From: GCA-003244245 sp036501085 | GTDB taxonomy: Bacteria; Actinomycetota; Actinomycetes; Mycobacteriales; Pseudonocardiaceae | Assembly: GCA_036501085.1 (NCBI GenBank) | Contig: DASYAZ010000153.1 | Location: 1 to 48,029, forward strand | Length of the DNA: 48,029 nt | Reading direction: 5' to 3' | Shown here: in pieces, positions 16,014 through 24,453 of the stretch | Numbering within the stretch: the stretch's first letter is position 1 | Layout of the letters: each line of letters starts with the position of its first letter | Made by a program: the position numbers and the translations under genes | The notes under the pieces: model-generated | The model's input: only the letters and a program-made list of their open reading frames with translations | What the model was told of the DNA's origin: nothing | The model's database searches: none

Positions 16014-17273
16014 TCACTCCAGGCTGGTAGCTCCGGCGGTGACCTCGGTTCTGTGGTCCTCCCGGGCCGGGACAGCGAGCTTCATCCGTTGCTGAGCTCG
16101 CATCCCGTTGCGCACCGCGCTGAGCGATCGGCGCAGGCCCCGCAGCGGGGCCAGCTGCGTGGCCAGGTGCAGGTAGTACCGCCATGGCGGGCAGTGGCCC
16201 CTGCGCTTCCACAGCGAATAGGCGAATTGGGTGATCGGCTGATCGATGTGCTTTGGCACGTTCTCATACCATTCGGTGCTGCTCATCGCCGCGTTCTGCA
16301 GGCCCGTGATCTCTGCGCGCCGTTTCTTCTCGTACTCGGTGAGGGCCGCCTGCAGGTCGTCGTGCGCATTCATGGTTTCCGCCAGGCTCTCTGCCAACCT
16401 GATCGCATCCTGCATCGCGAGGGTGGTGCCGGACCCGATGGAGAAATGTGTGGTGTGCGCGGCGTCCCCCATGAGCACGACGTTCTCGTGATGCCACGAC
16501 GTGTTGGTGATGCGGGTGAAGTTGAGCCAGGGGATCTTGCCGAGATCCCGCATCGAGTTCATGAGCGGCTGCCCGTCGAGATGGCGCGCGAAGATCTGTT
16601 CCAACAACGCCAGGCTCTCGTCAGGTCCGAGCACGTCGAGGCCCAGGCCCCGCCAGGTCTCCGGTGAGCATTCGACGATGAACGTGGTCGTGTCCGCGTT
16701 GTAGGGGTACGAGTAGAACCAGATCCAGCCGGCCGGCGTCTCCTCGAACGCGAACATGAAGGACTCGAAAAGCCGGTGGGTACCCAGCCAGAGGTACTTG
16801 TTACGGCCCACTTCCGCCTCTGTCTGGAAGTGATCTTGATGGACCCGCCGTACCCGGCTGTTCGCGCCGTCGCAGGCGACGATCAGATCGGCATCGGCGA
16901 ACTCGGACAGGTCGGCGATCTCGCGCTGGAACTGGATCCCGACGCCGAGTTCCGTCGCGCGGTCGACCAAGATGTCCAGGAGATGCTTGCGGCCGATGGC
17001 GAATCCGTACCCGCCGAGATGCGCCCGCTGGTCCCGGACGTGGACCTCCTGGTTACCCCAGGACGCGGGACTGTCGAATATGCGGCGGGCGCTGACGGGA
17101 TCGTTGCGGTAAAGGCTGTCGAGCAGGGGATTGGAGAAGGTGACTCCCCAGCCGTAGGTGACTCCGGGCGGGTTGCGTTCGATGACAGTGACGTCGTGAT
17201 CCCGATTGCGCAATTTCGCGGAGATAGCGAAGTACAGACCCGCGGGTCCGCCGCCGACGCACACGATTTTCAT
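16014..17273 (-). CDS. FAD-dependent monooxygenase, salicylyl/anthraniloyl-CoA hydroxylase type
   Basis: 419 residues. MKIVCVGGGPAGLYFAISAK is the Rossmann GXGXXG FAD site, and VLMGDAAHTTHFSIGSGTTLAMQDAIRLAE is the second FAD motif in the form found in salicylyl-CoA 5-hydroxylase and the N-terminal half of anthraniloyl-CoA monooxygenase. NPPGVTYGWGVTFSNPLLDSL supports the same subfamily. It likely hydroxylates an aromatic or acyl-CoA thioester with NAD(P)H and O2. No aromatic-degradation genes lie around it, so the substrate is unknown. GAAGAGG precedes the ATG at 17273. Confidence 0.85.
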   Translation of the reverse strand: MKIVCVGGGPAGLYFAISAKLRNRDHDVTVIERNPPGVTYGWGVTFSNPLLDSLYRNDPVSARRIFDSPASWGNQEVHVRDQRAHLGGYGFAIGRKHLLDILVDRATELGVGIQFQREIADLSEFADADLIVACDGANSRVRRVHQDHFQTEAEVGRNKYLWLGTHRLFESFMFAFEETPAGWIWFYSYPYNADTTTFIVECSPETWRGLGLDVLGPDESLALLEQIFARHLDGQPLMNSMRDLGKIPWLNFTRITNTSWHHENVVLMGDAAHTTHFSIGSGTTLAMQDAIRLAESLAETMNAHDDLQAALTEYEKKRRAEITGLQNAAMSSTEWYENVPKHIDQPITQFAYSLWKRRGHCPPWRYYLHLATQLAPLRGLRRSLSAVRNGMRAQQRMKLAVPAREDHRTEVTAGATSLE

Positions 17274-17345
17274 ACCCTCTTCCGCCTCCCTGGTTGACGG
17301 CGAGTGAATGGACTTGGGTTCTGCCTGGTGCGCCGGTAACGCGGC

Positions 17346-18557
17346 TCAACTGGGGCTCGGCCGTGGCTGGTCGTGGCCGGGGGCTGCCCGATCACGACCG
17401 GGCCGGGAACCTCGTAGCAGGCTTTTCACCTCGCTGAACAGCCGGCGACCGGTCGCCGACCGCCAGGCCAGGTCGTATGCGGTCCGCAGCGCCACCGGCC
17501 TGATCATCTCGACCGGAGTGGGGTAGCGGAACGCGGTACCGCCGAAGGTGACTTTCGGCTGGTCCGCGGTCGGCAACGTGTCAGCGTTGCCACCAGGGTT
17601 GCCACCGGGATTGTCGAGTAACGCGGCAAGGGTCTCCGGGCGCAGCCCGCCGAAGTCGAACCAGCGGTATCCCTGCTCCTTCGCCTGCTTGATCATCTCC
17701 CAGCGGATGGCGGCCGGCACGCTGAGCCGCATCGCGTCGCCGGAGCGGTCGAACCCGGAGAGCCGACCGCGGACCATCTCGCCGCATCCGGTCATCAGAT
17801 CGGCAGCCACCGGCACCCCGTCAACCTCACCGACGAACAGCAGCACGTGACCGGTGGTGGCGAGCTCCCGGTACAGCGCCGTCATGTAGTCCAGCGGCAA
17901 TGGGGTGTACCCCTGGTGCTGGGCCGAGCCCGCCATCAGCTCGGCGAGCAGCGGGATGTCCTGCTCGGTGCCGGCCCGGACGGTCACGCCACGGGATTCC
18001 CATCGGTTGGTCCACGATTTGAGCCGCTTGCCGAACCTGCTCCGGATTGTGGCCAGGTCCTCCGTCAGGTCGATCCGGATCGATCCCTGGGGGGCGATTC
18101 CGGCCGAGGACGGCCTGAACCCGCGACGCAGCAGCTCATCGCTGGTGCTCTGGTCGCCTTCCGGCGGCTGGATGAACAGCATGCTCAGCCGCCGCCGGCT
18201 CAGCGCCTCAAGAGCCGTCGTCAGGGCACGGCGGATGTTCTGGGCGGCGGGGTCACCCGAGATCTCGGGTGCCACGAGCGGGCCATAGGGGAGGTAGCCC
18301 ACCAGACCCAGCACGGGCAGCTTCCGGGTGAGGATCTGTGCCCCGCCGACAAGCTCGTCTCGGTGGTAGGCCAGCAGGTAGAGCGGAGTGAAGCCGACCC
18401 GGCCGCGCAGTCCGGCCCATACGGAGAATTGCGTGACATCGGTGCCCGGTGTGCGATCCACCAGCAGATCCCAGGCCTGCAGGGCCTCGTGCCCCGGATC
18501 GTGCGCAGCGACGAGCCGGAGATCCCCGCTAGAGCTCTCGCCGAGAGTCGTCCCCAT
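17346..18557 (-). CDS. FemAB-like / BioF2-type aminoacyl- or acyltransferase (GNAT fold)
   Basis: 403 residues from ATG 18557. An ATG at 18662, preceded by GGGGGTGAG, would add 35 residues of non-conserved sequence, so the start is uncertain. Two GNAT halves are visible. The first has FTPLYLLAYHRDELVGGAQIL and LVGYLPYGPLVAP. The second has FGKRLKSWTNRWESRGVTVR, VLLFVGEVDGVPVAADLMTG and the typical GYRWFDFGGL with KVTFGGTAFRYP. FemAB proteins add amino acids from tRNA to lipid II, while related actinobacterial proteins act in polysaccharide assembly. The acceptor is not evident. Confidence 0.8.
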   Translation of the reverse strand: MGTTLGESSSGDLRLVAAHDPGHEALQAWDLLVDRTPGTDVTQFSVWAGLRGRVGFTPLYLLAYHRDELVGGAQILTRKLPVLGLVGYLPYGPLVAPEISGDPAAQNIRRALTTALEALSRRRLSMLFIQPPEGDQSTSDELLRRGFRPSSAGIAPQGSIRIDLTEDLATIRSRFGKRLKSWTNRWESRGVTVRAGTEQDIPLLAELMAGSAQHQGYTPLPLDYMTALYRELATTGHVLLFVGEVDGVPVAADLMTGCGEMVRGRLSGFDRSGDAMRLSVPAAIRWEMIKQAKEQGYRWFDFGGLRPETLAALLDNPGGNPGGNADTLPTADQPKVTFGGTAFRYPTPVEMIRPVALRTAYDLAWRSATGRRLFSEVKSLLRGSRPGRDRAAPGHDQPRPSPS

Positions 18558-18734
18558 GCCAGTGTGGTCCCGTGCTGTCCCGTGTGCCGTGGAGGTCCTG
18601 GCTCCTGACCCCACGATTGTGCCGAGTCCGGGTAGCAGCCACCCGAGCCCTCTCACATTCACTCACCCCCATGATTCACGAGCCGGTAGCAGCAGCCTCC
18701 CCTGGCTGCTCCGTGCCGGCTCTGGCGCGCGCAT

Positions 18735-19694
18735 GTGGACCCGATCACCCTCAGCTATGTAGTCGCCAGCGCACCGTCACTCGTTACGACCCGCAAGCCG
18801 GAGGTGTGGCAGCGTGGGCGGGTGGCACACGGGCCGGTGGGTGGAGATGGTGATGGTTGGGTGTGCTGTCGCGATGGTCAACGCCGGTGGGGATATTTCG
18901 GTGCCGCCGGATTGCTGCTGAGGGCCCCCGACCCGCAGCGCCGGCCGCTGGTCCTGATGCAGCACCGCGCGCCATGGACCCACCACGGAGATCGATGGGG
19001 GCTGCCGGGTGGCGCGCGGCGCAGCGAGGAGAGTGCCGTCGAGGCCGTGCTGCGCGAGGCGGCCGAGGAGACCGCTGTCGACCCGGCTCGGGTACGGGTA
19101 CGGGTGCGCGGCGAGGTGGTGGAGCATCCAGGTCACGATGCGTGGAGTTTTACCACCGTGGTCGCCGATGCGGCCCAACCGCTGCCGGTGCTGTCCAGCC
19201 AGGAGTGCTCGGAGCTGGCCTGGATCCCCGAACCCGAGGTCGCCGCGCTGGATCTGCATCCGGCCTTCGCCGCCTCCTGGCCTGCGCTGCGGGTACCAGC
19301 CACCGGTCTCATCGTGGACGGCGCCAATGTCGTCGGCTCCCGCCCCGATGGCTGGTGGCGCGACCGGGCCGGCGCTGCCGAACGCCTGCTGCGCGAAGTC
19401 GCCGCAGCCGGGCCAGGAGTGCTGGCCCTCACCCGCGGGGATTTCGGCTGGGTGGACCGCCTGGTCGTCGTGTTGGAGGGGGTGGCCAACCGGGCGCCCG
19501 ACGTGCCCGGCGTCGAGGTGATCCGAGCTCCCGGAATCGCCGACGACACCATCGTAGAGATCGTCCGCGCTGGCGGCGCCTGGGTGGTGAGCACCGCCGA
19601 CCGCGCCCTGCGCGCCCGCCTCCCCCCGCACGCCCGCTCCATCACTCCCACCACCCTCCGCTCCTGGCTCACCCCACCCACCCCATCCCGATAA
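18735..19694 (+). CDS. Nudix hydrolase fused to an NYN/PIN-like nuclease domain
   Basis: 319 residues if the GTG at 18735 is used; GTG 18822 is plausible because homology seems to begin near GDGWVCCRDG. Residues ~60-175 carry the Nudix box GGARRSEESAVEAVLREAAEETAV (G-x5-E-x7-REUxEExGU), which binds metal and hydrolyses nucleoside-diphosphate compounds. From ~185 a second domain starts with LIVDGANVVGSRPDGWWRDRAGAAERLL and ends VVSTADRALRARL, the pattern of NYN/YacP PIN-like RNases with conserved acidic residues. The fusion suggests processing or decapping of RNA ends, an inference. The stop lies just before repeat A3. Confidence 0.82.
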   Translation: MDPITLSYVVASAPSLVTTRKPEVWQRGRVAHGPVGGDGDGWVCCRDGQRRWGYFGAAGLLLRAPDPQRRPLVLMQHRAPWTHHGDRWGLPGGARRSEESAVEAVLREAAEETAVDPARVRVRVRGEVVEHPGHDAWSFTTVVADAAQPLPVLSSQECSELAWIPEPEVAALDLHPAFAASWPALRVPATGLIVDGANVVGSRPDGWWRDRAGAAERLLREVAAAGPGVLALTRGDFGWVDRLVVVLEGVANRAPDVPGVEVIRAPGIADDTIVEIVRAGGAWVVSTADRALRARLPPHARSITPTTLRSWLTPPTPSR

Positions 19695-19696
19695 AC

Positions 19697-19780
19697 CCCG
19701 CATTCAGCAAACCCCGCATTCAGCGGGCTGAACGGGGTTATCGGCGATCCCTTTACCCCGCTCAGCCCGCTGAATGCGGG
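19697..19780. repeat. Palindromic repeat family A, copy A3, with a partial duplicate
   Basis: 25-bp arms (19713-19737 and 19756-19780; left begins CCCGCATTCAGCGGGCTG) pair at 24 of 25 positions around the loop TTATCGGCGATCCCTTTA. A truncated copy of the left-arm start (AACCCCGCATTCAGC) lies immediately upstream at about 19695-19709, a sign of slippage or repeated insertion. It follows the Nudix-NYN stop. Confidence 0.85.
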
Positions 19781-19910
19781 ATTGGGTGGTGTCAAGCGCG
19801 GAGTCGTGGGGTGGGGATAGTGGGGGTGGTGTGGATGGATGGGGGGTTGAGATGGCTGGTGAGGGTGGTGTGGGGCGGGACGTGGCGATGATGTGCGGAT
19901 GGGACGACGG

Positions 19911-20804
19911 ATGCGGCTGGTGGATCTTGTGGGGGTGTTCCGTGGGACCGAGGCGCTGGCCGCGGGTGCCGTGACCAAGGAGCAGCTACGCGGACCAGCC
20001 GTCCGCAGGCTGTTCCGGGACGTGTACCTGCCCGCTCATGAGCGGTGCACCCACACGCGGTGGTGCGAGGGGGCGGCGCTCATCGCGCCGCCGCAGGCCG
20101 TCCTCACCGGTAGATCGGCGGCCACCGTACTGGGTATAGAGCTCGCCCGGCCGTCCGATCCGGTGGAGTTCGTGGTGGACGAGCCGTACCGATTCGGCCC
20201 GATCCGGGGCATCGCCATCAAACGCACCGCCCTGAGCAGCAAGGACTGGCACGACTGGAACGGGATCAGGATTGCCAGCCCAGAGCGGCTAGGCCTGGAC
20301 CTGGCCAGTAGAAGCGATCTTCGGGGTGCTGTCGCGGACCTGGACGAGGTGTTGCGCGGCAGGCAGATCGATCGCGCCAGGCTCGAGGAACGGCTGCGGG
20401 CGTGCCACGAGCACGGGGTGATCCGGGCCCGGCGCGCCGTGAGTCTCGTGGATCCGCGAGCCCAGTCGCGCCCGGAGTCCGAGCTGAGAGTGGTGCTGCA
20501 CCTGGCTGATCTGCACCCGGAGCCGCAGGTGCCGGTATGGGATTCCTCAGGGCTGGTGTGCTGGCTGGATCTGGCGTTTCGTGAGTTGCGGGTGGGCATC
20601 GCCTATGACGGTCAGTGGCACGCGCTACGGCTGCAACTGCGCAAGGACCGTCACATGATCAATCGCCTGCAGGCCTTGGATTGGGAGATCGTCTTTGTCA
20701 CCGCCGACGACCTCTACCGTCGCCCGGACGAACTGATCCGGACCATCCGTGCCGCTCTCGCCAAAGCTCGCTCCGCACCCCGCTCTCCACATTCAGCGGG
20801 CTGA
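19911..20804 (+). CDS. AbiEi-like / DUF559 (VSR-fold) domain protein
   Basis: 297 residues from ATG 19911; GTG 19893 and ATG 19899 are in-frame alternatives. The N-terminus (LRGPAVRRLFRDVYLPAH) matches the AbiEi-type antitoxin winged-helix common in actinobacteria. The C-terminal ~100 residues (RPESELRVVLHLADL, WLDLAFRELRVGIAYDGQWHALR, LQALDWEIVFVTADDLYRRP) have the E...D..F....I.YDG.WH layout of the DUF559/very-short-patch-repair nuclease fold. No AbiEii toxin is adjacent. The last codons and the TGA stop are provided by the left arm of repeat A4, suggesting the original 3' end was replaced. Confidence 0.75.
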   Translation: MRLVDLVGVFRGTEALAAGAVTKEQLRGPAVRRLFRDVYLPAHERCTHTRWCEGAALIAPPQAVLTGRSAATVLGIELARPSDPVEFVVDEPYRFGPIRGIAIKRTALSSKDWHDWNGIRIASPERLGLDLASRSDLRGAVADLDEVLRGRQIDRARLEERLRACHEHGVIRARRAVSLVDPRAQSRPESELRVVLHLADLHPEPQVPVWDSSGLVCWLDLAFRELRVGIAYDGQWHALRLQLRKDRHMINRLQALDWEIVFVTADDLYRRPDELIRTIRAALAKARSAPRSPHSAG

Positions 20805-20853
20805 GCGGGGTTATCGACGATCCCTTTAACCCGCTCAGCCCGCTGAATGCGGG
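20789..20853. repeat. Palindromic repeat family A, copy A4
   Basis: ATTCAGCGGGCTGAGCGGG (20791-20809) is perfectly complementary to 20830-20848, with loop containing TTATCGACGATCCCTTTAA. It sits between convergent genes (AbiEi-like ending 20804 and bkdC ending 20869) and contains the stop codon of the former. A bidirectional terminator role is likely. Confidence 0.85.
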
Positions 20854-20868
20854 AAAAGGTGGGCTGGG

Positions 20869-22221
20869 TTAGAAGGTGATGGCGAGGGCGGGGTCGGAGA
20901 GGAGGGCGCCGACGTCGGCGAGGAACCGGGAGCCTTGCTGGCCGTCGACGACGCGGTGATCGACGGTCAGCGCCAACTGGCAGACCTGGCGTGCCACCAC
21001 GTGGCCGTCCACCACCCACGGCATATCCCGGATCGCGCCGAGGGCGAGGATCGCCGATTCGCCGGGATTGAGCAGGGGGGTACCGGTGTCGATGCCGAGG
21101 ACTCCGATGTTGGTGATGGTGATCGTGCCGCCGAGCATGTCCGCCGGCGCGGTGCGGCCGTCCCGGGCAGCGCTGGTCAGCTCGCCCAGCGCGCCGGCCA
21201 GCTCGTAGAGCGGCATCCGATCAGCGTGATGGATCTTGGGTACGAGGAGCCCGCGCGGGGTGGCGGTGGCGATCCCGAGATGGACGTACTCGAAGTAGAC
21301 GATCTCGCCGGTCTCCTCGTCCCAGCTGGCATTGACCTCTGCGGTCCGCCGTGCCGCGAGGCACACCGCACGGGCTGCGAAGGCCAGCGGCGTCAGCTTG
21401 AGACCCCGGAACCGGGGTTGCTCCTTGAGTCTGGCCCGCAGCTCCATCGTCGGCGTGACGTCGACGGTGAGGAACATCGTGACCTGCGGGGCGGTGAATG
21501 CCGAGGCCACCACCGCGGCCGCGGTGGCCTTGCGCACCCCGCGGACCGGTTCCCGGCGCTGCCCGGCCGCAGAACCAGGTCGCACGCCGGACCCGATATC
21601 AGGTCCGGAGCGGATAGCGCCGTTGTCCCAGGGCTCCGGATCAGAAGCCGCGCGCAGCACGTCCTCCCTGGTGATCGTCCCGCCGGTTCCGGAGCCGGAC
21701 ACCGTGTGCAGGTCGATCCCCAGTTCTTTGGCCAGCTTGCGCACCGGCGGTTTGGTCAGTGGTATCCGCTCCGGTACCTGTTCCGATCCTGATCCCGCTT
21801 CGGCTGGCGCGCTCCCCGCCCCGGGAGCGAAAGGCTTGCGCAGCCGGCGGCGCACGCTCTCAGGCCGGGGGCCGTACCCCACCAGGGTCTTGATCCTGCC
21901 GTCGGGTCCCGCCTCACCGATCGCGATCTCCGAATGCTCCGCAGACTCCGCCGGGGAAGTGCTGCCGCGGGAATCTGAGTCCGAGCCGGTGTCGATGGCG
22001 ATGATCGGAGTACCCACCGCCACCGTGGTTCCCGGTCCGGCGTACAGCTCGCGGACCACGCCGGCGTAGGGGCTGGGTAGCTCGACGGCTGCTTTCGCGG
22101 TCTCGATCTCGACGATGACCTGGTTGATGGTGACGGTGTCCCCGGGTGCGACATGCCAGGTGAGGATCTCCGCCTCGGTGAGTCCCTCCCCGACGTCGGG
22201 CAGCGCGAAGATGCGGGCCAT
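20869..22221 (-). CDS. bkdC: Branched-chain 2-oxoacid dehydrogenase E2 (dihydrolipoyl acyltransferase)
   Basis: 450 residues with one lipoyl domain (residues 1-77; lipoylated lysine in EIETAKAAVELPSP). A linker follows, then the E1/E3-binding domain (IPLTKPPVRKLAKELGIDLHTVSGSGTGGTITREDV). The catalytic domain ends in LTVDHRVVDGQQGSRFL, with the HxxxDG active site. The enzyme transfers the acyl group from lipoate to CoA. Gene order E1alpha-E1beta-E2 and similarity to mycobacterial/streptomycete BkdC favour branched-chain keto acids, though pyruvate cannot be excluded. AGGAG precedes the ATG. No E3 gene is present nearby; a shared lipoamide dehydrogenase is presumed. Confidence 0.92.
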   Translation of the reverse strand: MARIFALPDVGEGLTEAEILTWHVAPGDTVTINQVIVEIETAKAAVELPSPYAGVVRELYAGPGTTVAVGTPIIAIDTGSDSDSRGSTSPAESAEHSEIAIGEAGPDGRIKTLVGYGPRPESVRRRLRKPFAPGAGSAPAEAGSGSEQVPERIPLTKPPVRKLAKELGIDLHTVSGSGTGGTITREDVLRAASDPEPWDNGAIRSGPDIGSGVRPGSAAGQRREPVRGVRKATAAAVVASAFTAPQVTMFLTVDVTPTMELRARLKEQPRFRGLKLTPLAFAARAVCLAARRTAEVNASWDEETGEIVYFEYVHLGIATATPRGLLVPKIHHADRMPLYELAGALGELTSAARDGRTAPADMLGGTITITNIGVLGIDTGTPLLNPGESAILALGAIRDMPWVVDGHVVARQVCQLALTVDHRVVDGQQGSRFLADVGALLSDPALAITF

Positions 22222-22222
22222 G

Positions 22223-22259
22223 GTCGTCCCTACTCCTACTACTCTTACCTACTCTTACA
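22223..22259 (-). repeat. Short tandem repeat between bkdB and bkdC
   Basis: On the minus strand GTAAGAGTAG occurs twice in tandem, followed by the related TAGGAGTAGGG. The first unit contains the bkdB stop codon (GTG TAA GAG) and the last unit supplies the bkdC ribosome binding site. Slippage here would change the intercistronic spacing. Confidence 0.6.
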
Positions 22260-23247
22260 CCGACAGCGCGCGATCGACGGCGTCGAGCACCCGGTCCAGG
22301 TTGGGCAAGTAGTCCTCCTCGCACTTCGCGGGTGGGTAGGGCGTGTCGAATCCGGTCACCCGCAGCACCGGTGCCTCCAGCGAGTAGAAGCATTCCTCGG
22401 AGACCCTGGCAGCGATCTCGGCGGTCACCGACGCCTCACCGGGCGCCTCGGACACGCAGATCAGCCGACCGGTACGGCGCACCGACTCGAGCACCGGCGC
22501 CAGGTCCAACGGCGAGAGCGTACGCAGGTCGATCACCTCGAGCGAGTTCCCGTCCTGTTCGGCAACCATCGCGGCGTCCAGCGCCGTACGCACCATCGGT
22601 CCGTAGGCCACCACGGTCACCGCCGTGCCCGCGCGCAGCACCCGCGAGCTGAACAGCGGCGGTGGAGCAGCAGCAGGATCCAATGGCGCCTTGTCCCAGT
22701 ACCGCCGCTTGGGTTCGAAGAAGATCACCGGATCGTCGCAGGCGATCGCCTGCTGGATCATCCAGTAGGCATCGAGCGGGCTCGCGCAGGCGACGACCTT
22801 GAGCCCGGGGGTGTGGGCGAAATAGGACTCAGGGGACTCCGAGTGATGCTCTACCGCGCCGATGCCGCCGCCGTGCGGGATGCGGACCACTACCGGCATC
22901 CGCAGCTTGCCCTGCGAGCGGTAGTGCAGCTTGGCCAGCTGGGAGACGATCTGATCGAAGCCGGGGAACACGAAGCCGTCGAACTGGATCTCACAGACCG
23001 GCCGGTAGCCACGAAGCGCGAGCCCGACCGCGGTGCCGATGATCCCGGACTCACCGAGCGGGGTGTCGAGTACCCGCTGCTCGCCGAAGTCCTTCTGCAG
23101 GCCGTCGGTGATCCGGAAGACGCCGCCGAGCTTGCCGACGTCCTCGCCCATCACGATGACCGTCGGATCAGCCTCCATCGCGGCTCGCAGGCCCTGGTTG
23201 AGGCCTTGTACCATGGAGATCGTCGGTGCCCTGCCAGGTTCGGCCAT
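22255..23247 (-). CDS. bkdB: Branched-chain 2-oxoacid dehydrogenase E1 beta subunit
   Basis: 330 residues from ATG 23247, which overlaps the bkdA stop by one base (TGATG); the frame extends further upstream but is inside bkdA. MVQGLNQGLRAAMEADPTVIVMGEDVGKLGGVFRIT and TPLGESGIIGTAVGLALRGYRPVCEIQFDGFVFPGFDQI are standard transketolase-type E1beta motifs. VRIPHGGGIGAVEHHSESPESYFAHTPGL carries the conserved histidine loop that contacts thiamine diphosphate across the heterotetramer. It works with BkdA to decarboxylate 2-oxoacids derived from valine, leucine and isoleucine. Confidence 0.93.
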   Translation of the reverse strand: MAEPGRAPTISMVQGLNQGLRAAMEADPTVIVMGEDVGKLGGVFRITDGLQKDFGEQRVLDTPLGESGIIGTAVGLALRGYRPVCEIQFDGFVFPGFDQIVSQLAKLHYRSQGKLRMPVVVRIPHGGGIGAVEHHSESPESYFAHTPGLKVVACASPLDAYWMIQQAIACDDPVIFFEPKRRYWDKAPLDPAAAPPPLFSSRVLRAGTAVTVVAYGPMVRTALDAAMVAEQDGNSLEVIDLRTLSPLDLAPVLESVRRTGRLICVSEAPGEASVTAEIAARVSEECFYSLEAPVLRVTGFDTPYPPAKCEEDYLPNLDRVLDAVDRALSV

Positions 23248-24407
23248 CAGTACCCACCGCCTGAGTCGAGGCCCGGGGCGCCGGAGTTCTCGAGGTCTGC
23301 GGCGAACGATGCGTGGTAGGCCAGGTAGCCCTCCCGGGCCGCCTCGAGGGGAGGTGACGGTTCGGCGTAGACCTGGGAGAAGATCCGCTCCGGTCCGGGG
23401 GCGGGCATGGACCGGCAGTCGTTGCGCAGCCGGATAGCCAGCTCGTCGGCCTCGGCGGCCAGCCCGTCGAAGAACTCCGGCCCGGCCAGCCCCTCTCGCA
23501 CCAGGTGCACCCGGACCCGCTCGAGAGGGTCCTTGAGCTTCCATTCCTCCAGTTCGTTGGCGGGCCGGTAGCGCTTCGGGTCGTCGGAGGTGGTGTGGGC
23601 GTCCATCCGGTAGGTACACGCCTCGATCAGCACCGGGCCGTTGCCGGTGCGGCATTCCCGCAGTGCCCAGCGGGTGACGGCCAGCACGGCCAGCACGTCA
23701 TTGCCGTCCACCTGAACTCCGGGGAAACCGTAGCCACGGGCGCGGTGGTACAGCGGCACCCGGGACTGGCGATCCACCGAGGCGGAGATCGCCCACTGGT
23801 TGTTCTGGCAGAAGAACACCACCGGCGCGTCATAGACGGTGGCCCAGACGAAGCTCTCGTGGATGTCGCCCTGGGACGTGGCGCCGTCGCCGAAGAAGCT
23901 GATCGTGGCCTCCCCGTGCTCCGCGTCGCCGATCTTGCCGTCCAGTCGCTGGCCCATCGCGTACCCGGTGGCGTGCAGGCACTGATTGGGGATCACGATG
24001 GTGTAGAGCTGGAACCCGGTGCTGATGGGATCCCACGAACCCTGGTCGACGCCGCGGAAGATGGCGAGGATCGCGCTGGGATCCACCCCCCGGCACCACG
24101 CCACCGCGTGCTCCCGGTAGGAGGGGAAGGCCATGTCCTGCGGGGCCATTGCCCGCCCCGCGCCGATCTGAGCGGCCTCCTGTCCCAGCAGCGGTGCCCA
24201 GAGCCCGAGCTCGCCCTGCCGCTGCAGCGCCTTGGCCTCCCGATCGGCCCGCCGGACCAGGACCATGTCGCGGTACAGCGATTGCAGCTGCACCGCGGAG
24301 ATCTCCAGGTTGAAGTAGGGATGAGCTACCCGCTCTCCCTCGGGGCTCAGTAACTGGACCAGTTCCTCACCCACGCCGGGTGGTCCGGCCGGATTGCGGG
24401 ATGGCAT
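23247..24407 (-). CDS. bkdA: Branched-chain 2-oxoacid dehydrogenase E1 alpha subunit
   Basis: 386 residues. ATG 24407 has AAGGAG at the right distance; upstream in-frame sequence to 24551 overlaps the next gene's end and is rejected. LYRDMVLVRRADREAKALQRQGELGLWAPLLGQEA is the E1alpha N-terminal signature. FGDGATSQGDIHESFVWATVYDAPVVFFCQNN is the thiamine-diphosphate GDG...NN motif, and TYRMDAHTTSDDPKRYR is the phosphorylation-loop region. It is first gene of bkdABC. Overlap with bkdB and a 33-nt gap to bkdC indicate one transcript. The products feed branched-chain acyl-CoA primers into fatty-acid synthesis. Confidence 0.93.
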   Translation of the reverse strand: MPSRNPAGPPGVGEELVQLLSPEGERVAHPYFNLEISAVQLQSLYRDMVLVRRADREAKALQRQGELGLWAPLLGQEAAQIGAGRAMAPQDMAFPSYREHAVAWCRGVDPSAILAIFRGVDQGSWDPISTGFQLYTIVIPNQCLHATGYAMGQRLDGKIGDAEHGEATISFFGDGATSQGDIHESFVWATVYDAPVVFFCQNNQWAISASVDRQSRVPLYHRARGYGFPGVQVDGNDVLAVLAVTRWALRECRTGNGPVLIEACTYRMDAHTTSDDPKRYRPANELEEWKLKDPLERVRVHLVREGLAGPEFFDGLAAEADELAIRLRNDCRSMPAPGPERIFSQVYAEPSPPLEAAREGYLAYHASFAADLENSGAPGLDSGGGY

Positions 24408-24453
24408 CGGGCGGCTCCTTCCCCCTGCCATCCTTCCACGGCCGCCACGATGA

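Noticed and set aside
18558..18662. N-terminal extension of the FemAB-like protein
   Set aside because: It has a fair ribosome site, so it is not excluded, but the added residues are not FemAB-like; I used 18557 and flagged the doubt.
19911..20804. Complete AbiE toxin-antitoxin abortive-infection system
   Set aside because: Only the AbiEi-like/DUF559 protein is present; no nucleotidyltransferase AbiEii toxin is adjacent.
19692..20853. CRISPR array from repeated CATTCAGCGGG units
   Set aside because: The units are inverted arms of hairpins with a few copies at irregular spacing; no regular direct repeats with unique spacers and no cas genes.
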